Part shown: positions 10,201 to 18,926 of the stretch, piece by piece
Position numbering within the stretch: position 1 is the first letter of the stretch
How the letters are laid out: each line of letters begins with the position of its first letter
Source of the DNA: Chrysochromulina tobinii
Lineage: Eukaryota > Haptophyta > Prymnesiales > Chrysochromulinaceae
Direction of reading: 5' to 3'
Assembly (NCBI GenBank): GCA_001275005.1
Contig: JWZX01002881.1
Location: forward strand, 23,022 to 87,021
Length of the DNA: 64,000 bases
Made by a program: the position numbers and the translations under genes
Notes under the pieces: generated by a model
Seen by the model: only the letters and a program-made list of their open reading frames with translations
The model's database searches: none
Told to the model about the DNA's origin: nothing

Positions 10201-13200
10201 GATAGCACCCGTAGAGTACGACGGGGTCGAAGGCGGCCTGCGGCATCGGCGTCTCGAAGGTGCGCAGGTACACCTCGATGCGTCGACGCGGCTCGACTGG
10301 GTCCCAGCCCTGAGGAAGGAGGCCATCAGGCGTCATCAGGCGTCATGACAGCTCATCGATCGACATCAGAGCTCATCAGAGCTCATCCGGCTCATCAGTG
10401 GCAATCAAGGTACCTCCTTGAGCTGCGAGAGTGCGGAGTAGATTTGGCAATCAGTGGCAATCAGTGGCCATCAGTGGCAATCAAGGTACCTCCTTGAGCT
10501 GCGAGAGTGCGGAGTAGATCTGGCCGCGCGGATCCGCCGTCTGGTCGCAGAGCTCGTACCTGATGAGGGAGGCAATCAGAAGGGTCATGGCATGGTACAC
10601 GGCGGCAATCAGAGGATCCTCCGCGGCAATCAGAGGCAATCAGAGGCAATCAGACGTACGCCTTCTGGTACTCCTTGCGCAGTAGATGGCACACGCCCTG
10701 GCGCAGCTGCGCGTCGGCGCTCTTGAACTTGTCGTCGATCCGAGACGTCGCGTCCGCACCAAACGAGGCCTCGAGGGCGGTGTACATGGCGCGCAACGCG
10801 ATGGGCGGCAGCAGTCGCGCCGCCTCGAGCGTTGGGCGCATGGCGCGCGCGCGGGCTGCTCGCGGCAACGGCTGTGCCTCGCCCTCGGACGACGGCGTAA
10901 CCACCAAGGGCGGCCGGAGGTCAGAGGTCGAGGCGGGAGGGGCGGTGGCCTCCGCCCCCGCCCCCGCCGATGCCGCCGCCGCCGCCGCCGACCCCGCCGC
11001 CGCCAATGACGACGACGACGCGGACGATGGCATCGGTGCAGACGCATTCTTAGCGGCTGCGGGCGTGCGCTCCATGAGGAGAGAATCGAGCTCATCGACG
11101 GCCGCACGGCGCTCGGCAGAGGCGGCTGCCTCGGCCGCCCGCTCAGCCGCCTGCTGCTCCTTTTGCAGCCGTGCGGCGGCTAGGCGCGCATTGACGACGT
11201 CGAGTGCCTCGACGAGCACCTGATGAGGGGTGCCATCACGAGGTGTCATCAGAGGTCATCAGAGGTCATCAGAGGTCATCAGGGGTCATCAGAGGGCCGT
11301 GTAGATCGGTCCGAGCGCCGTAACGAGCACCATGTCACCGCTGACCGGTGTGAAGTGCTTCACGTGGAGCTCCGTCGCCAAATGATACACCTTCTCACCG
11401 ACGCCATCGGCCACATGCCCGCCGGAGCGCCCGGCAAGATCGATAGCCTTCAGAATGCGCGTGGGCAGCCCTGATGAGGAAGGTCATTAGAGGTCATAGA
11501 AGCCAAATGAGAGGCAAGTAGAGGTCATGAGAGGCGAACAGCTTGCGTACCGCACCCCTCCGCCTCGGCTTGGAATCAGAGGTCATCAGAGGCACTCATA
11601 TGTCATCGGAGGCAATCAGCGTACCGCACCCCTCCGCCTCGGCTTGGAATCAGAGGTCATCAGTGGCACTCATATGTCATCGGAGGCAATCAGCGTACCG
11701 CACTCCTCCGCCTCGGCTTGGAATCGCTGCCCTCGCTCACCACTGGCCGAGAGGAGTTTGAGGAGGCCTTTGAGTGCGATGAGCAGCGTAGGCATCACGT
11801 ACGCCATGTCGGAGCTCGAGCCTTCGCCCTCGCCGCTCACCCCGCCGCTCACCTGAGGAGGGAGGCCATCAAGGCAGCTGATGAGGGCGGCCATCAAGGC
11901 AGCTGAGGAGGGAGACCATCAAGGCAGCTGATGAGGGAGGCCATCAAGGCAGCTGAGGAGGGAGGCCATCAAGGCAGCTCACTGAGATCATCCTTGCAAA
12001 GAGTTCGACCGGCTTGATCTTATTGATTGCCGAGAGCATGAGCAGGCCCATCGGCAGCAACCCCTGCTTGCCCTTCACCTCGACCTGCACCTGCGTCTTG
12101 TCATCGCTCAATTTCGTCACCTTCCCAATGTCGGAGGCAGACTCAAACGGCGCGAGCACCGTTGGGGCCTTCTCGCCCTGAGGCTTGTCCGAGAGCATGA
12201 CCTTGTCGCCGACCTTGGTCGACTTGACCTTATGCGCCTCCTCCCACTTGGTAAGAGACAGGCACAGGCTCTCGACCTCACCATCTCCCGCGCAATTCTC
12301 GAGCGCGACCGCGAGAACACCGCCCGCCGCGGCGCGCACCGTCGTCGGACGCGTCTCGTCGATCGAGATCGCGTAGATCGGTCCTGATGAAGGAGATTAT
12401 CAGGATATTATGATACTACGTACTATGTCATCAGAGGTCATCAATAGGCCATCAATAGGCCATCAGAGCACCGTACACCTCCGGGTCGAAGGCGAGCTCC
12501 GCCCGTAATCAGAGGTCATCAGAGGTCATCAGAGGTCATCAGCGCACCGTACACCTCCGGGTCGAAGGCGAGCTCCGCCCGATGCTTCTCAAAATGGCAG
12601 AGCGTCCTCGCGAGCAGTACGAGCGCCAGCTTGCACACGGGCTCATCGTCGAGCGCCGCCGCGTCGCAAAAGTGCTTCACGATGCTCCCGTTCTCCTTCA
12701 TCCGGTTGAGGACCACCGCGCCGGCCGTCTCGCCGCTCGCCGTCGCTGCTGCCGCGGCGGCGGTGTCGCCCGTCGACTCCGGTTCGTCATCCGTATTAGG
12801 CAAACCCATGCCTGTGCCTTCGGCCTCGGTGACCGTGTTGAGCACGTCGAGCGGCCGCAGCAGATGGGCATGTCGCGCCGGCGGCGTCGCCGGATCACCC
12901 TGTTTGGCTTTGAGGTACTCGGCAATGCGCTTGGTCGCCTGCTCCACCTGATGAGGGAGGCAATCAGTCGCGCTCAGCTCGCAATCAGGAGACCATCAAG
13001 AGGCGACGGCGCTCGATCGCCTGCTCCACCTGATGAGCTAGGCAATCATCGTCATCAGAGGCAATCATCGTCATCAGAGGCAATGCACCTCGCTTGGCAG
13101 CCACTTGGCCACGTTGTCGCACAGAGCTTGCACCGGCGCCATGCCACCCAGCGTCATCGCCTTGATCAGGTCGAGCACCACATCGCGTAGCGCCGCCTCG

Positions 13201-14609
13201 AGCGCCTCCATCCCCTTAGCTTCCTTCTCCTTGTCGCGTAGGGGCTCGTCCGTCACCGCGAGGAGGAGCATCACGATGTCCTAGACGACTTCTCGCTCGA
13301 GAAAGGCGCCGAGGGCGGTCGCCTGCTCGGCCGTGGCGGCGGCGCCGAGTTGGGCGGCCTGTTTCTTGTCGATGCGTGCGGCGAGCGCATGCAAGAGAGT
13401 ACCGGCCTCGACGAGGTACCTGAATGAGGGAGACTATCCGAGGTCATCAGAGACCATCCGAGGCAATTAGAGGTCATCCGAGGCCATCGAGGCCATCCGA
13501 GGTCATCCGAGGCAATGGAGGCCATCAGAGGCCACATCGGAGGCCATTACTAGGGGATTGGAGGCCATCAGAGGTCATTAAGAGGCCATTAAGAGGCCAT
13601 TAAGAGGCCATCAGAGGCCATTAAGAGGGTATTAAGAGGGGATCGGAGGTGATTGGAGGCCAGCCGACGTACTGGAGGGTGGCTGGCGAGAGCTTCTTCG
13701 TGCCCAGCATCGCCTTCGACTGCAGCGAGCTCGAGAGCGAGAAGGTGCACTGTGGATCGATCTGCAGGGGCGGCCGCAGCGAGGGCGATGCGCGCAGCAT
13801 CTTCGCAAGCGTTCCGAAGAGGCCAGTGAGGTTCCACTTGGGGAGGAGCTCGCAGAGAGGGTTCTTCTTCTCTGGATCGAGCGCTTGGCTCATATTGGCC
13901 CGTGAGCGTTGCACGCTGCTCTCGCCCCACGTGATGGCGAGCGACAGCACTGGCCCCATCGATTCGGCAGCTCGAAAATCGATGCTCGTCGAGATCATCG
14001 AGATCGTCGCGTCGGCTGTGTCGCCGCCGCCGTCGGTGCCGCTCTCGGCGAGGGCACGGCAGATGCGCTCGCACGCGCTGAAAACCTGCAGCACGCTCAT
14101 GCCGCGCATGAAGATGTCGGTGAGCGTCTCGGCACGCGCCTTTTCGACGCCCTCAAACGGCGGCTCCGCAAGCAACGAGCGATCCGAGCTCTTCTTCTTC
14201 TGCTCATTCTCCATCTTGCGAGCACGTATCGTGCTGAGCAGCGCCGCGCACTCGTCAAAGAGGACCTCGAAGCTCTGGCGCGCGCCCTCCATGGCCTCCA
14301 TCAGCGTCGCTCCCTCCGCCGAGCGCAAGAAGCGTCCCCACAGCTCGCACACCTGATGAGGGACGCCATCAGCATGCACTCAGAGAGGCAATCAACGGCA
14401 ATCGAAGAGGCCATCCAGAAGCGTCCCCACAGCTCGCACACCGAATCCAGCGTGCTCACGTAGCTCGCAAGCGTCGCGAGCGCCGTGACTGCATGCAGCT
14501 GCACCCGCTCCGTGCGCATCGGATGGGAGAGCACCCACGAGATGACGCGCAGCGACGGCACGAGGATTTCGTCATTGGGCGAGTCATCGGCGTGGAACAC
14601 GGACTCCAT
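4266..14609 (-). CDS. Helical-repeat protein with three CbbX/CfxQ-type AAA+ modules and a thioredoxin-like domain, 27 exons
   Basis: The hand-built model is 7077 nt (2358 residues). Introns: 5829-5947, 6037-6137, 6334-6440, 6630-6767, 6858-6934, 7211-7295, 7470-7559, 7650-7803, 7897-8012, 8061-8136, 8266-8343, 8425-8557, 8678-8823, 8905-9005, 9091-9164, 9511-9623, 9806-10001, 10310-10489, 10560-10659, 11220-11297, 11471-11698, 11853-11982, 12384-12547, 12948-13088, 13420-13672, 14353-14441. All keep frame. Exons from 14609 to about 10000 encode helical, ARM/HEAT-like sequence. AAA module 1 (about 10000-8558) has GNPGTGKT and GGVLFIDEVYQL. Module 2 (8424-6935) has GKPGTGKT and VLLIDECYGL. Module 3 (6857-5830) is degenerate: GAPGVGKA, FIDDAGG, and no Arg in the SRF-like motif. 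The last exon has a thioredoxin-like fold with WCEPS in place of WCGPC, then a Gly-rich linker. Odd points: one in-frame TAG at 13281-13283, and an uncertain start because the frame stays open upstream into the RPB1 remnant. Confidence 0.75.
6037..6137 (-). repeat. 101-nt introner-like intron, GC donor (copy A)
   Basis: Donor GAGATCG|GCAAGC, acceptor CTCATCAG|GCAAAC; splicing restores GTKDEIG-KLFGASA. The first 26 intron bases are a diverged copy of the downstream exon start (GCAAGCCTTTTTGGCGCGAA versus GCAAACTCTTTGGCGCGAG). It is 96/101 identical to the intron at 8905-9005. Confidence 0.8.
6858..6934 (-). repeat. Introner-like intron, second family (GCATGCAAGTGCTCACC ... CCCCACAG)
   Basis: Carries the 17-base motif GCATGCAAGTGCTCACC followed by CGCGGCGC and a pyrimidine-rich CCCCTTCCCCACAG acceptor. 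The start GTGCGCCACGTGGCGGCTCG parallels the exon start GTGCGCGTGGCGCTCG. Related motifs occur in introns 7211-7295, 7650-7803, 8061-8136, 27592-27721 and 28209-28350. Confidence 0.75.
7650..7803 (-). repeat. Intron with three tandem copies of a 36-bp second-family unit
   Basis: Three copies of a unit containing GAGCGCATGCAAATGCTCA lie in tandem. The donor sequence GTGCGGCTCATCGACGACTC copies the Walker B exon start GTACTGCTGATCGACGAGTG. If translated, the intron copy would read VRLIDDS against VLLIDEC in the exon. Confidence 0.75.
7897..8012 (-). repeat. Intron made of a 12-bp tandem array
   Basis: About eight head-to-tail copies of GGGAGGTCATCA (plus strand) fill the intron between donor GAG|GTGCGATC and acceptor CTCATCAG|GTGGTC. 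Confidence 0.75.
8266..8343 (-). repeat. Introner-like intron flanked by a 26-bp near-perfect duplication
   Basis: The intron opens with GTGCGCGAGCTCATGCACCT and the next exon opens with GTGCGCGAGCTGATGCACCT; 25 of 26 bases agree over the full duplication. The body is TTGATTGCA-type repeats ending CCCTCATCAG. Confidence 0.85.
8905..9005 (-). repeat. 101-nt introner-like intron, GC donor (copy B)
   Basis: Donor GAGTCG|GCAAGC, acceptor CTCATCAG|GCAAGC. Same length as 6037-6137 with five mismatches. Its 5' end matches the exon next to intron A (GCAAGCTCTTTTGGCGCG), whereas its own downstream exon shares only the first six bases. Confidence 0.8.
9806..10001 (-). repeat. Intron made of a decanucleotide array
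   Basis: About sixteen copies of GCCATCAGAG (plus strand) with a few GTCATCAGAG variants, between donor CG|GTACGTC and acceptor CTCATCAG|GTACAAG. An array like this is expected to vary in copy number. Confidence 0.8.
10310..10489 (-). repeat. Intron containing a second copy of the upstream exon's 3' end and donor
   Basis: The exon end AAATCTACTCCGCACTCTCG...AAGGAG|GTACC recurs inside the intron at about 10410-10446, nearly identical over some 35 bases. Both copies carry an intact GAG|GTACC donor. Using the inner donor would read into a TGA, so the outer one (10489) was chosen. Confidence 0.8.
11471..11698 (-). repeat. Intron with exon end and donor repeated three times
   Basis: A unit of about 79 bp containing AAGCCGAGGCGGAGG and GTGCG|GTACGC occurs as the real exon end (near 11700-11725) and twice more inside the intron (about 11545-11575 and 11622-11650). 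Splicing from the outermost donor to CTCATCAG|GGCTGCC keeps frame. Confidence 0.8.
11853..11982 (-). repeat. Intron made of CTGCCTTGATGGCCTCCCTC repeats with many internal CAG sites
   Basis: About five copies of a 25- to 26-bp unit, each ending in CTCATCAG or CTCCTCAG, so the array carries multiple potential acceptors. The donor GTGAGCTGCC mirrors the exon start GTGAGCGGCG. Confidence 0.75.
12384..12547 (-). repeat. Intron with duplicated exon end (about 37 bp) and donor
   Basis: The exon end GGGCGGAGCTCGCCTTCGAC...GGAGGTGTACG|GTGC is repeated almost unchanged inside the intron at about 12472-12510. The outer donor with acceptor TTCATCAG|GACC preserves frame. Confidence 0.8.
12948..13088 (-). 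repeat. Intron with a duplicated acceptor and exon start
   Basis: CTCATCAG|GTGGAGCAGGCGA occurs twice: at the true acceptor (12948) and inside the intron near 13020-13035, where the following bases drift from the exon. The donor is GCGAG|GTGCATT. Confidence 0.75.
13420..13672 (-). repeat. 253-nt intron of degenerate GGCCATCAG/GAGGTCATC repeats
   Basis: The donor GTACGTCGGCTGGCC resembles the exon start GTACCTCGTCGAGGCC. The acceptor is CCTCATTCAG. This is the longest intron of the AAA+ gene. Confidence 0.7.
14353..14441 (-). repeat. Introner-like intron flanked by a 25-bp perfect duplication
   Basis: Intron start and downstream exon start both read GTGTGCGAGCTGTGGGGACG and remain identical for 25 bases. 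This is the cleanest example in the window, consistent with a recent insertion. Confidence 0.85.
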
Positions 14610-14651
14610 AAGAGTCCTCCAAGAGTGCTCGTACTTCGAGAGCAGCTCACC

Positions 14652-17085
14652 CTGCTTGATGCCGATGTGGTCAATCTTGGAGCTCTCGAGTTCCTGAACG
14701 GCGTCCATGCCGTCCTCACCGTAGAGGAACTCGAGCACCTTGCCGGCGTTACGCACGGTGTCGTCGTATTTGACGATGATGTCCTCCATCGCCTTCACGA
14801 GACGGCGCTGGATGTAGCCCGTCTCCGCCGTCTTGACCTTGTTGAGCACTTGGTTGACCGAATGCTCGAACGACTCCATCATCGTCTTGCCGGGCTGGCA
14901 CTCGAGCTCGGCCGACTGGGCGCGCTCGACGAGCGCCTTCACCTCGCGCTTGGACGCCTCGATGGTGGCGACGATGTCGTCCAACGTCTTCGCATCAGCG
15001 ATCGTGTCACCGATCCCGATCGAGTACGAGCGCTGCAAAATCCTGTGGTTCACGACGCGCTGATGGCAGCCCAAAAAAACGCGGGCTGCCCTGCGGCCCG
15101 TGCTCGAGCCAGATCGTGTGCACGATCGCACCGCCGCTCGTGCCAAGCATCTTCTTGTCGAGCATGCCTGCGAGCAGTTCGCCGCCGTCGGGTGAGAAGA
15201 CAATCAGAGGCCATCATCGGTCGGATGCAATCAGAAGCCACCAGAGGCCATCAGAAGCGAGCATGCCTGCCAGCAACTCGCCGCCGTTGATGATGACCTT
15301 CGTGTCGGTGGGCGACATATCGTCTTTCTCGTCGTCGGGGCGACCGTTGGATGTGCCTGAGAGGTAGATGTTCGGCAAAAAGAGACCCATGATCTGCTTG
15401 CCCGTCCAGAGCGGCTTGGGCTTGAGGATGGCGGGCGCGGGCAGCTTACCCGAGAACGAGTCGAGGTGCAGGATCAGATTCATCACGAGGTCCTTCTCGA
15501 GAAGCAGTCGGGTCGCGTGAAGGCACGCAAGCCGAGGAGGGTATCCTGCACGATGCCCATGACGAGCTTGTTCGACTGTGGCGACACGATGCAGCGCGGC
15601 GTGAGCATGATCTCGGAGCACTCGGCGCGCGTCTCGTGCGTCTGCAGCACGTGCGTGTTCATCTTGTCGCGTCAAAGTCGACATTGTACAGCGAGGTACA
15701 GCTGAGATTCATCCGGAAGGTGGAGTAGGGCATGATCTTGATGCGGTGGCCCATGATCGACATTTTGTGCAGCGACGGCTGCCGGTTGAACATGAAGATG
15801 TCGCCGTCTTGCACATGCCGCTCCACCTTGTACCCGGGCTGCAGCGCCTTTTGGACGTTTGGCTTCGACAAGCCGAGACGCAGACCGTCGTTGCGGATGA
15901 TGTAGCGTGCGCCGGGCAGCGTCGACGGCCCATTTTCAAAGAGCTCCTGCAGCTTGGCGATGTTGAAGGGCGTGACCACCTCCGGGTACGTGAGCGTGCG
16001 TGCGACCGTGCGCGGAACGCCCACCTCATCGATGGCGAGATTCGGGTCGGGCGTGATGACCGAGCGAGCGCAGTAGTCAACTCGCTTGCCCATGAGGTTG
16101 CCGCGGATGCGGCCCGCTTTCCCTTTGAGGCGCTGCGAGATGGACTTGAGCGGCCGACCCGAGCGTGTGGTCGCGGGCATCATGCTCACGGAATCTGATT
16201 CTCCACCATCATCGCGATGCGGTACTGGAGCAGCCGCGTCGTCTGCAGCTGGATGTGGTTGGGCGCTCCATTCTTCTCGAGCTCTCGCAACGACTTATTG
16301 ACGCGCACGATGTCCTGGAGCATGAGAGTGATGTCATCCTCGGCGCGCCCGCCCGTCGAGTCCATCTAGACCGACGGGCGCACGTGCGGCGGCGGGATCG
16401 GCAGCACGGTGAGCACCATCCAGTCGGGCCGCGCGTAAATTGGATTGAAGCCGAGCCGCAACGCATCCGAGTCGGTGATGCCCTTGAGAATGCTATGCGC
16501 GCGCTCGGGCTGCACTTCCATCTTGCGCTCGTGGTCGTCCGTAGACTCCTTAAACTCGGCCGCGATCGTCAGCCCGTCGCGCTTGAAGTTCGGTTGCGGC
16601 GCCGAGCACGACCAGCACGTCTTCTTCGTCTTCGCAAAGTCCATCACGGCGCGCAGCCGCTGCGCCGGGTTCTTCTTGCGCGTGGCAGCGGCGAGGCGTA
16701 CCCCGTCGGGGTTTGCCTTGCCGTCTTCGGCTGGCTGGTCGCCAAGGATGGCCGAGCACGAGAAGCAAACGCAGCGCAGCACCTTGAGCGTCGTGTTGAG
16801 GAAGGAGACGTGGTACATGGGCTTCGTGAGCTCCAAGTGCCCGAAGTGACCCGGGCACTCAGAGGAGTCCATGCCGCAGCTCGCGCAGTTCAGGAGGCGG
16901 TCGATGGCGCCGAGCGCCGGGTCCATGAGCCCGCCAGGGATGGGCTTGCCATTCTCAAAGGTGCGGTCAGTGACGATATTGCACACCGACGACGCCTTCA
17001 GCTCCTCGGGACCGAGGATGCCAAACTGGACGCGGCGCACCTTGCGCACGCCCGCCTCCGAGTAGCGGAAGCTCACGCCGCTCAT
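14652..17085 (-). pseudogene. RPB1: RNA polymerase II largest subunit (RPB1), degenerate 5' copy
   Basis: From the ATG at 17085 the frame encodes a clear RPB1 N-terminus: the clamp with CxxC...CPGHFGHLEL zinc ligands, [29 protein letters not shown] and KPLWTGKQ motifs. It is broken repeatedly: TAG at 16366-16368; one-base frame breaks near 16180-16190, 15664-15674 (inside the catalytic NADFDGD motif, read here as NVDFDG then out of frame), 15503-15512 and 15073-15090 (a run of seven A on the plus strand); and a loss of roughly 115 residues at about 14838, joining VNQVLNK directly to VKTAETGYIQ and removing the funnel and the first half of the bridge helix. Homology ends near 14690, before the trigger loop and the C-terminal domain. 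Residues between lesions are well conserved, so decay is recent or the assembly has base errors. Confidence 0.75.
15168..15266 (-). repeat. Intron in the RPB1 copy, apparently formed by a 28-bp exon duplication
   Basis: GGCGGCGAGTTGCTGGCAG|GCATGCTCG occurs at the upstream exon end and again (GGCGGCGAACTGCTCGCAG|GCATGCTCG) at the acceptor. Splicing from the GC donor of the first copy to the AG of the second restores ELLAGMLDKK, the normal RPB1 reading. Between the copies are TGATGGCCTC-type repeats. Confidence 0.7.
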
Positions 17086-17315
17086 GGTGGCGGCCGACTC
17101 CGACGCTGCCGGCGGCGCGGCGCCTTGCACAGGCAGGCAGGCAGTGGCAGGGCGCCAGCGCGCACCAGCGCAGAGTGGCTCATAGGGAGACTCGCAAAGA
17201 CGTGTCGAGGCCCACGACGGCGTCTTCGCGCGAACCCCGGTTCGACTGGCCAAGTGTGGAGGATGTGTGAACAAGTAAGGACGAACTGTTATTCACGACG
17301 GGCATCGGCTCGGAG
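17086..17315. promoter_or_regulatory. Divergent intergenic spacer, RPB1 copy / QSOX
   Basis: A 230-bp spacer between two divergent starts, so it must hold both 5' flanks. No TATA box or repeated motif is visible. Confidence 0.4.
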
Positions 17316-18926
17316 ATGCCGCTATCCCTCCTCGTGCTCGCGAGCCACGCGCTGTACGAGCGCGACCCGCACATCGTCCAGCTGACCACCTCCAACTTCC
17401 AATCCGTGACCGAGCGCGGCACCATTGCGGTCGAATTTTTCGCGCCGTGGTGCGGCCACTGCCAGCACTTTGCTCCGATCTGGAGCGCAACGGCAGCCAG
17501 CGCGTGCGCAGCGGCGCCGGCGCTGCTGCTCGCCGGGCTCGACTGCGTCGCCAACGACGCGACCTGCAGGAAGATGCAGATCACATCTTTTCCGACGATC
17601 CGCCTCTTTGTGCCGGGCCGAACGCCAGCACTCGGCCAGAATCTCAACAAGTGCAAAAATGGCTGCAGCTCGCCACGAGAAATGATCCAGGCCATTTTGG
17701 GCGCGCTGCCGCCGCAGCCGACGCCCGACCTGCAGGAGCTCATCGATCAAGGGGCGGAGCGGGTCCTGAACCGCTCGCGGGCGTGCGCTACGCAGTGTCG
17801 CACGTCGCAGTGCCGCACGAGCTTCGCGTCCGCCCAGCAGCAGCAGCAGCAGCAGCAGCTCGGGTATACGAGGGTGCTCCGACGCGGCGAGGCACCGAGT
17901 GAGCTCGCGCTCCGCCCATTGCCCATCGACGATGCCGCCGGCGCGGCCCTCTACTCGTTCCGACATGAGCTCTACACCGTTGCTGCCCCGCTCGGCTCGG
18001 AACGCCATGAGGTAATAGAGAGTTGGCTGACGCTGCTCGCCAAAGCGCTGCCAGGCGCCTCGCGCCGCGCCGCCCTGGCGCGCCTCGCGCACGACGCGCG
18101 CACCGTCACGACGCCTGGGGCGTGGCAGGCGCTCCAGCAGCCTCCGCTCGCGATGGCGCTGCTTCCACAGCCTGCATGGACGCCGTGGCTGAGCGGCCAC
18201 ACGCCCCGTTGGCTCGCCTGCCGTGGCTGGTCGACCGAGAGCCGCGGCTACCCATGCGGGCTCTGGACCCTCTTCCACACGCTGCTCGCCCACAGCGACG
18301 ACCCGACCGCAGCGCTCCACGCCATTGTGGGATACGTGCATCACTTTTTCGGGTGCCAGGCGTGCCGCGAGCACTTTGGTCAACTCGTTGCATCCACCAA
18401 CGACCCGCCCCCCGATGGCGTTCATGCGCCGGACGCGGGGCCGGGGGGCGCACAGCTCTGGCTTTGGCGCGCCCACAATGCTGTCAACCGCCGGCTCAAC
18501 CAGAGCAGCGCGTCCGACGTACTCTCGTTGGGACTCCTCAAAGTGGATTGGCCCGATCAGGGGGCATGTCCGGGCTGCCGTGACGTGGCTGGCCGTTGGC
18601 GCAAGAATGCGGTGCTGCGCTATCTGCGCGCCACGTATTGCCGAGACAGCCTCTCGCCGTGCGCACCCTTACCTGCGGGCAAGGGGGCAGACCGCGGGAG
18701 CGGCATGGGCGGCGGCCGTGCTGGAGGGCGCGGCATGGCAACGAACGTCGAGACCTCGGAGACGTTACGGGAGACCTGGATGCTCAACACGGTAGGCTAT
18801 GCCCTCGTGCTCGCAGCCGTCCTCTTCCTCGTCGTGTCCCGTGCACGTTACCAGCGCCGCCGCATCCCGGAGCCCGTCAACGTAGTATGCACGTACTCTC
18901 AACTGCGCCCGGCGAGAGAGGACTAA
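17316..18926 (+). CDS. QSOX: Quiescin-type sulfhydryl oxidase (QSOX)
   Basis: Single exon, 536 residues, stop TAA. QSOX enzymes use a thioredoxin domain and an FAD-binding Erv/ALR domain to make disulfides in secretory proteins, passing electrons to O2. Order: short hydrophobic N-terminus (signal peptide), thioredoxin domain with WCGHC at about residues 46-50 and a cis-Pro SFPT, a linker with CxxxxC-type cysteines and an eight-Gln run, then the Erv domain with RGYPCGLWTLFHTLL, FGCQACREHF (the CxxC redox pair) and LWLWRAHNAVNRRL (FAD-binding HN). A transmembrane helix (about residues 490-510, YALVLAAVLFLVVS) anchors the C-terminus, as in other QSOX proteins. The missing second thioredoxin domain is normal for plant and protist QSOX. 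Confidence 0.9.
   Translation: MPLSLLVLASHALYERDPHIVQLTTSNFQSVTERGTIAVEFFAPWCGHCQHFAPIWSATAASACAAAPALLLAGLDCVANDATCRKMQITSFPTIRLFVPGRTPALGQNLNKCKNGCSSPREMIQAILGALPPQPTPDLQELIDQGAERVLNRSRACATQCRTSQCRTSFASAQQQQQQQQLGYTRVLRRGEAPSELALRPLPIDDAAGAALYSFRHELYTVAAPLGSERHEVIESWLTLLAKALPGASRRAALARLAHDARTVTTPGAWQALQQPPLAMALLPQPAWTPWLSGHTPRWLACRGWSTESRGYPCGLWTLFHTLLAHSDDPTAALHAIVGYVHHFFGCQACREHFGQLVASTNDPPPDGVHAPDAGPGGAQLWLWRAHNAVNRRLNQSSASDVLSLGLLKVDWPDQGACPGCRDVAGRWRKNAVLRYLRATYCRDSLSPCAPLPAGKGADRGSGMGGGRAGGRGMATNVETSETLRETWMLNTVGYALVLAAVLFLVVSRARYQRRRIPEPVNVVCTYSQLRPARED

Noticed and set aside
13281-16368. TAG reassigned as a sense codon (two in-frame TAGs)
   Set aside because: The SET, carotenoid oxygenase and CNB-like genes appear to end at TAG, and the RPB1 copy has many other lesions, so ordinary stop codons are the simpler reading.
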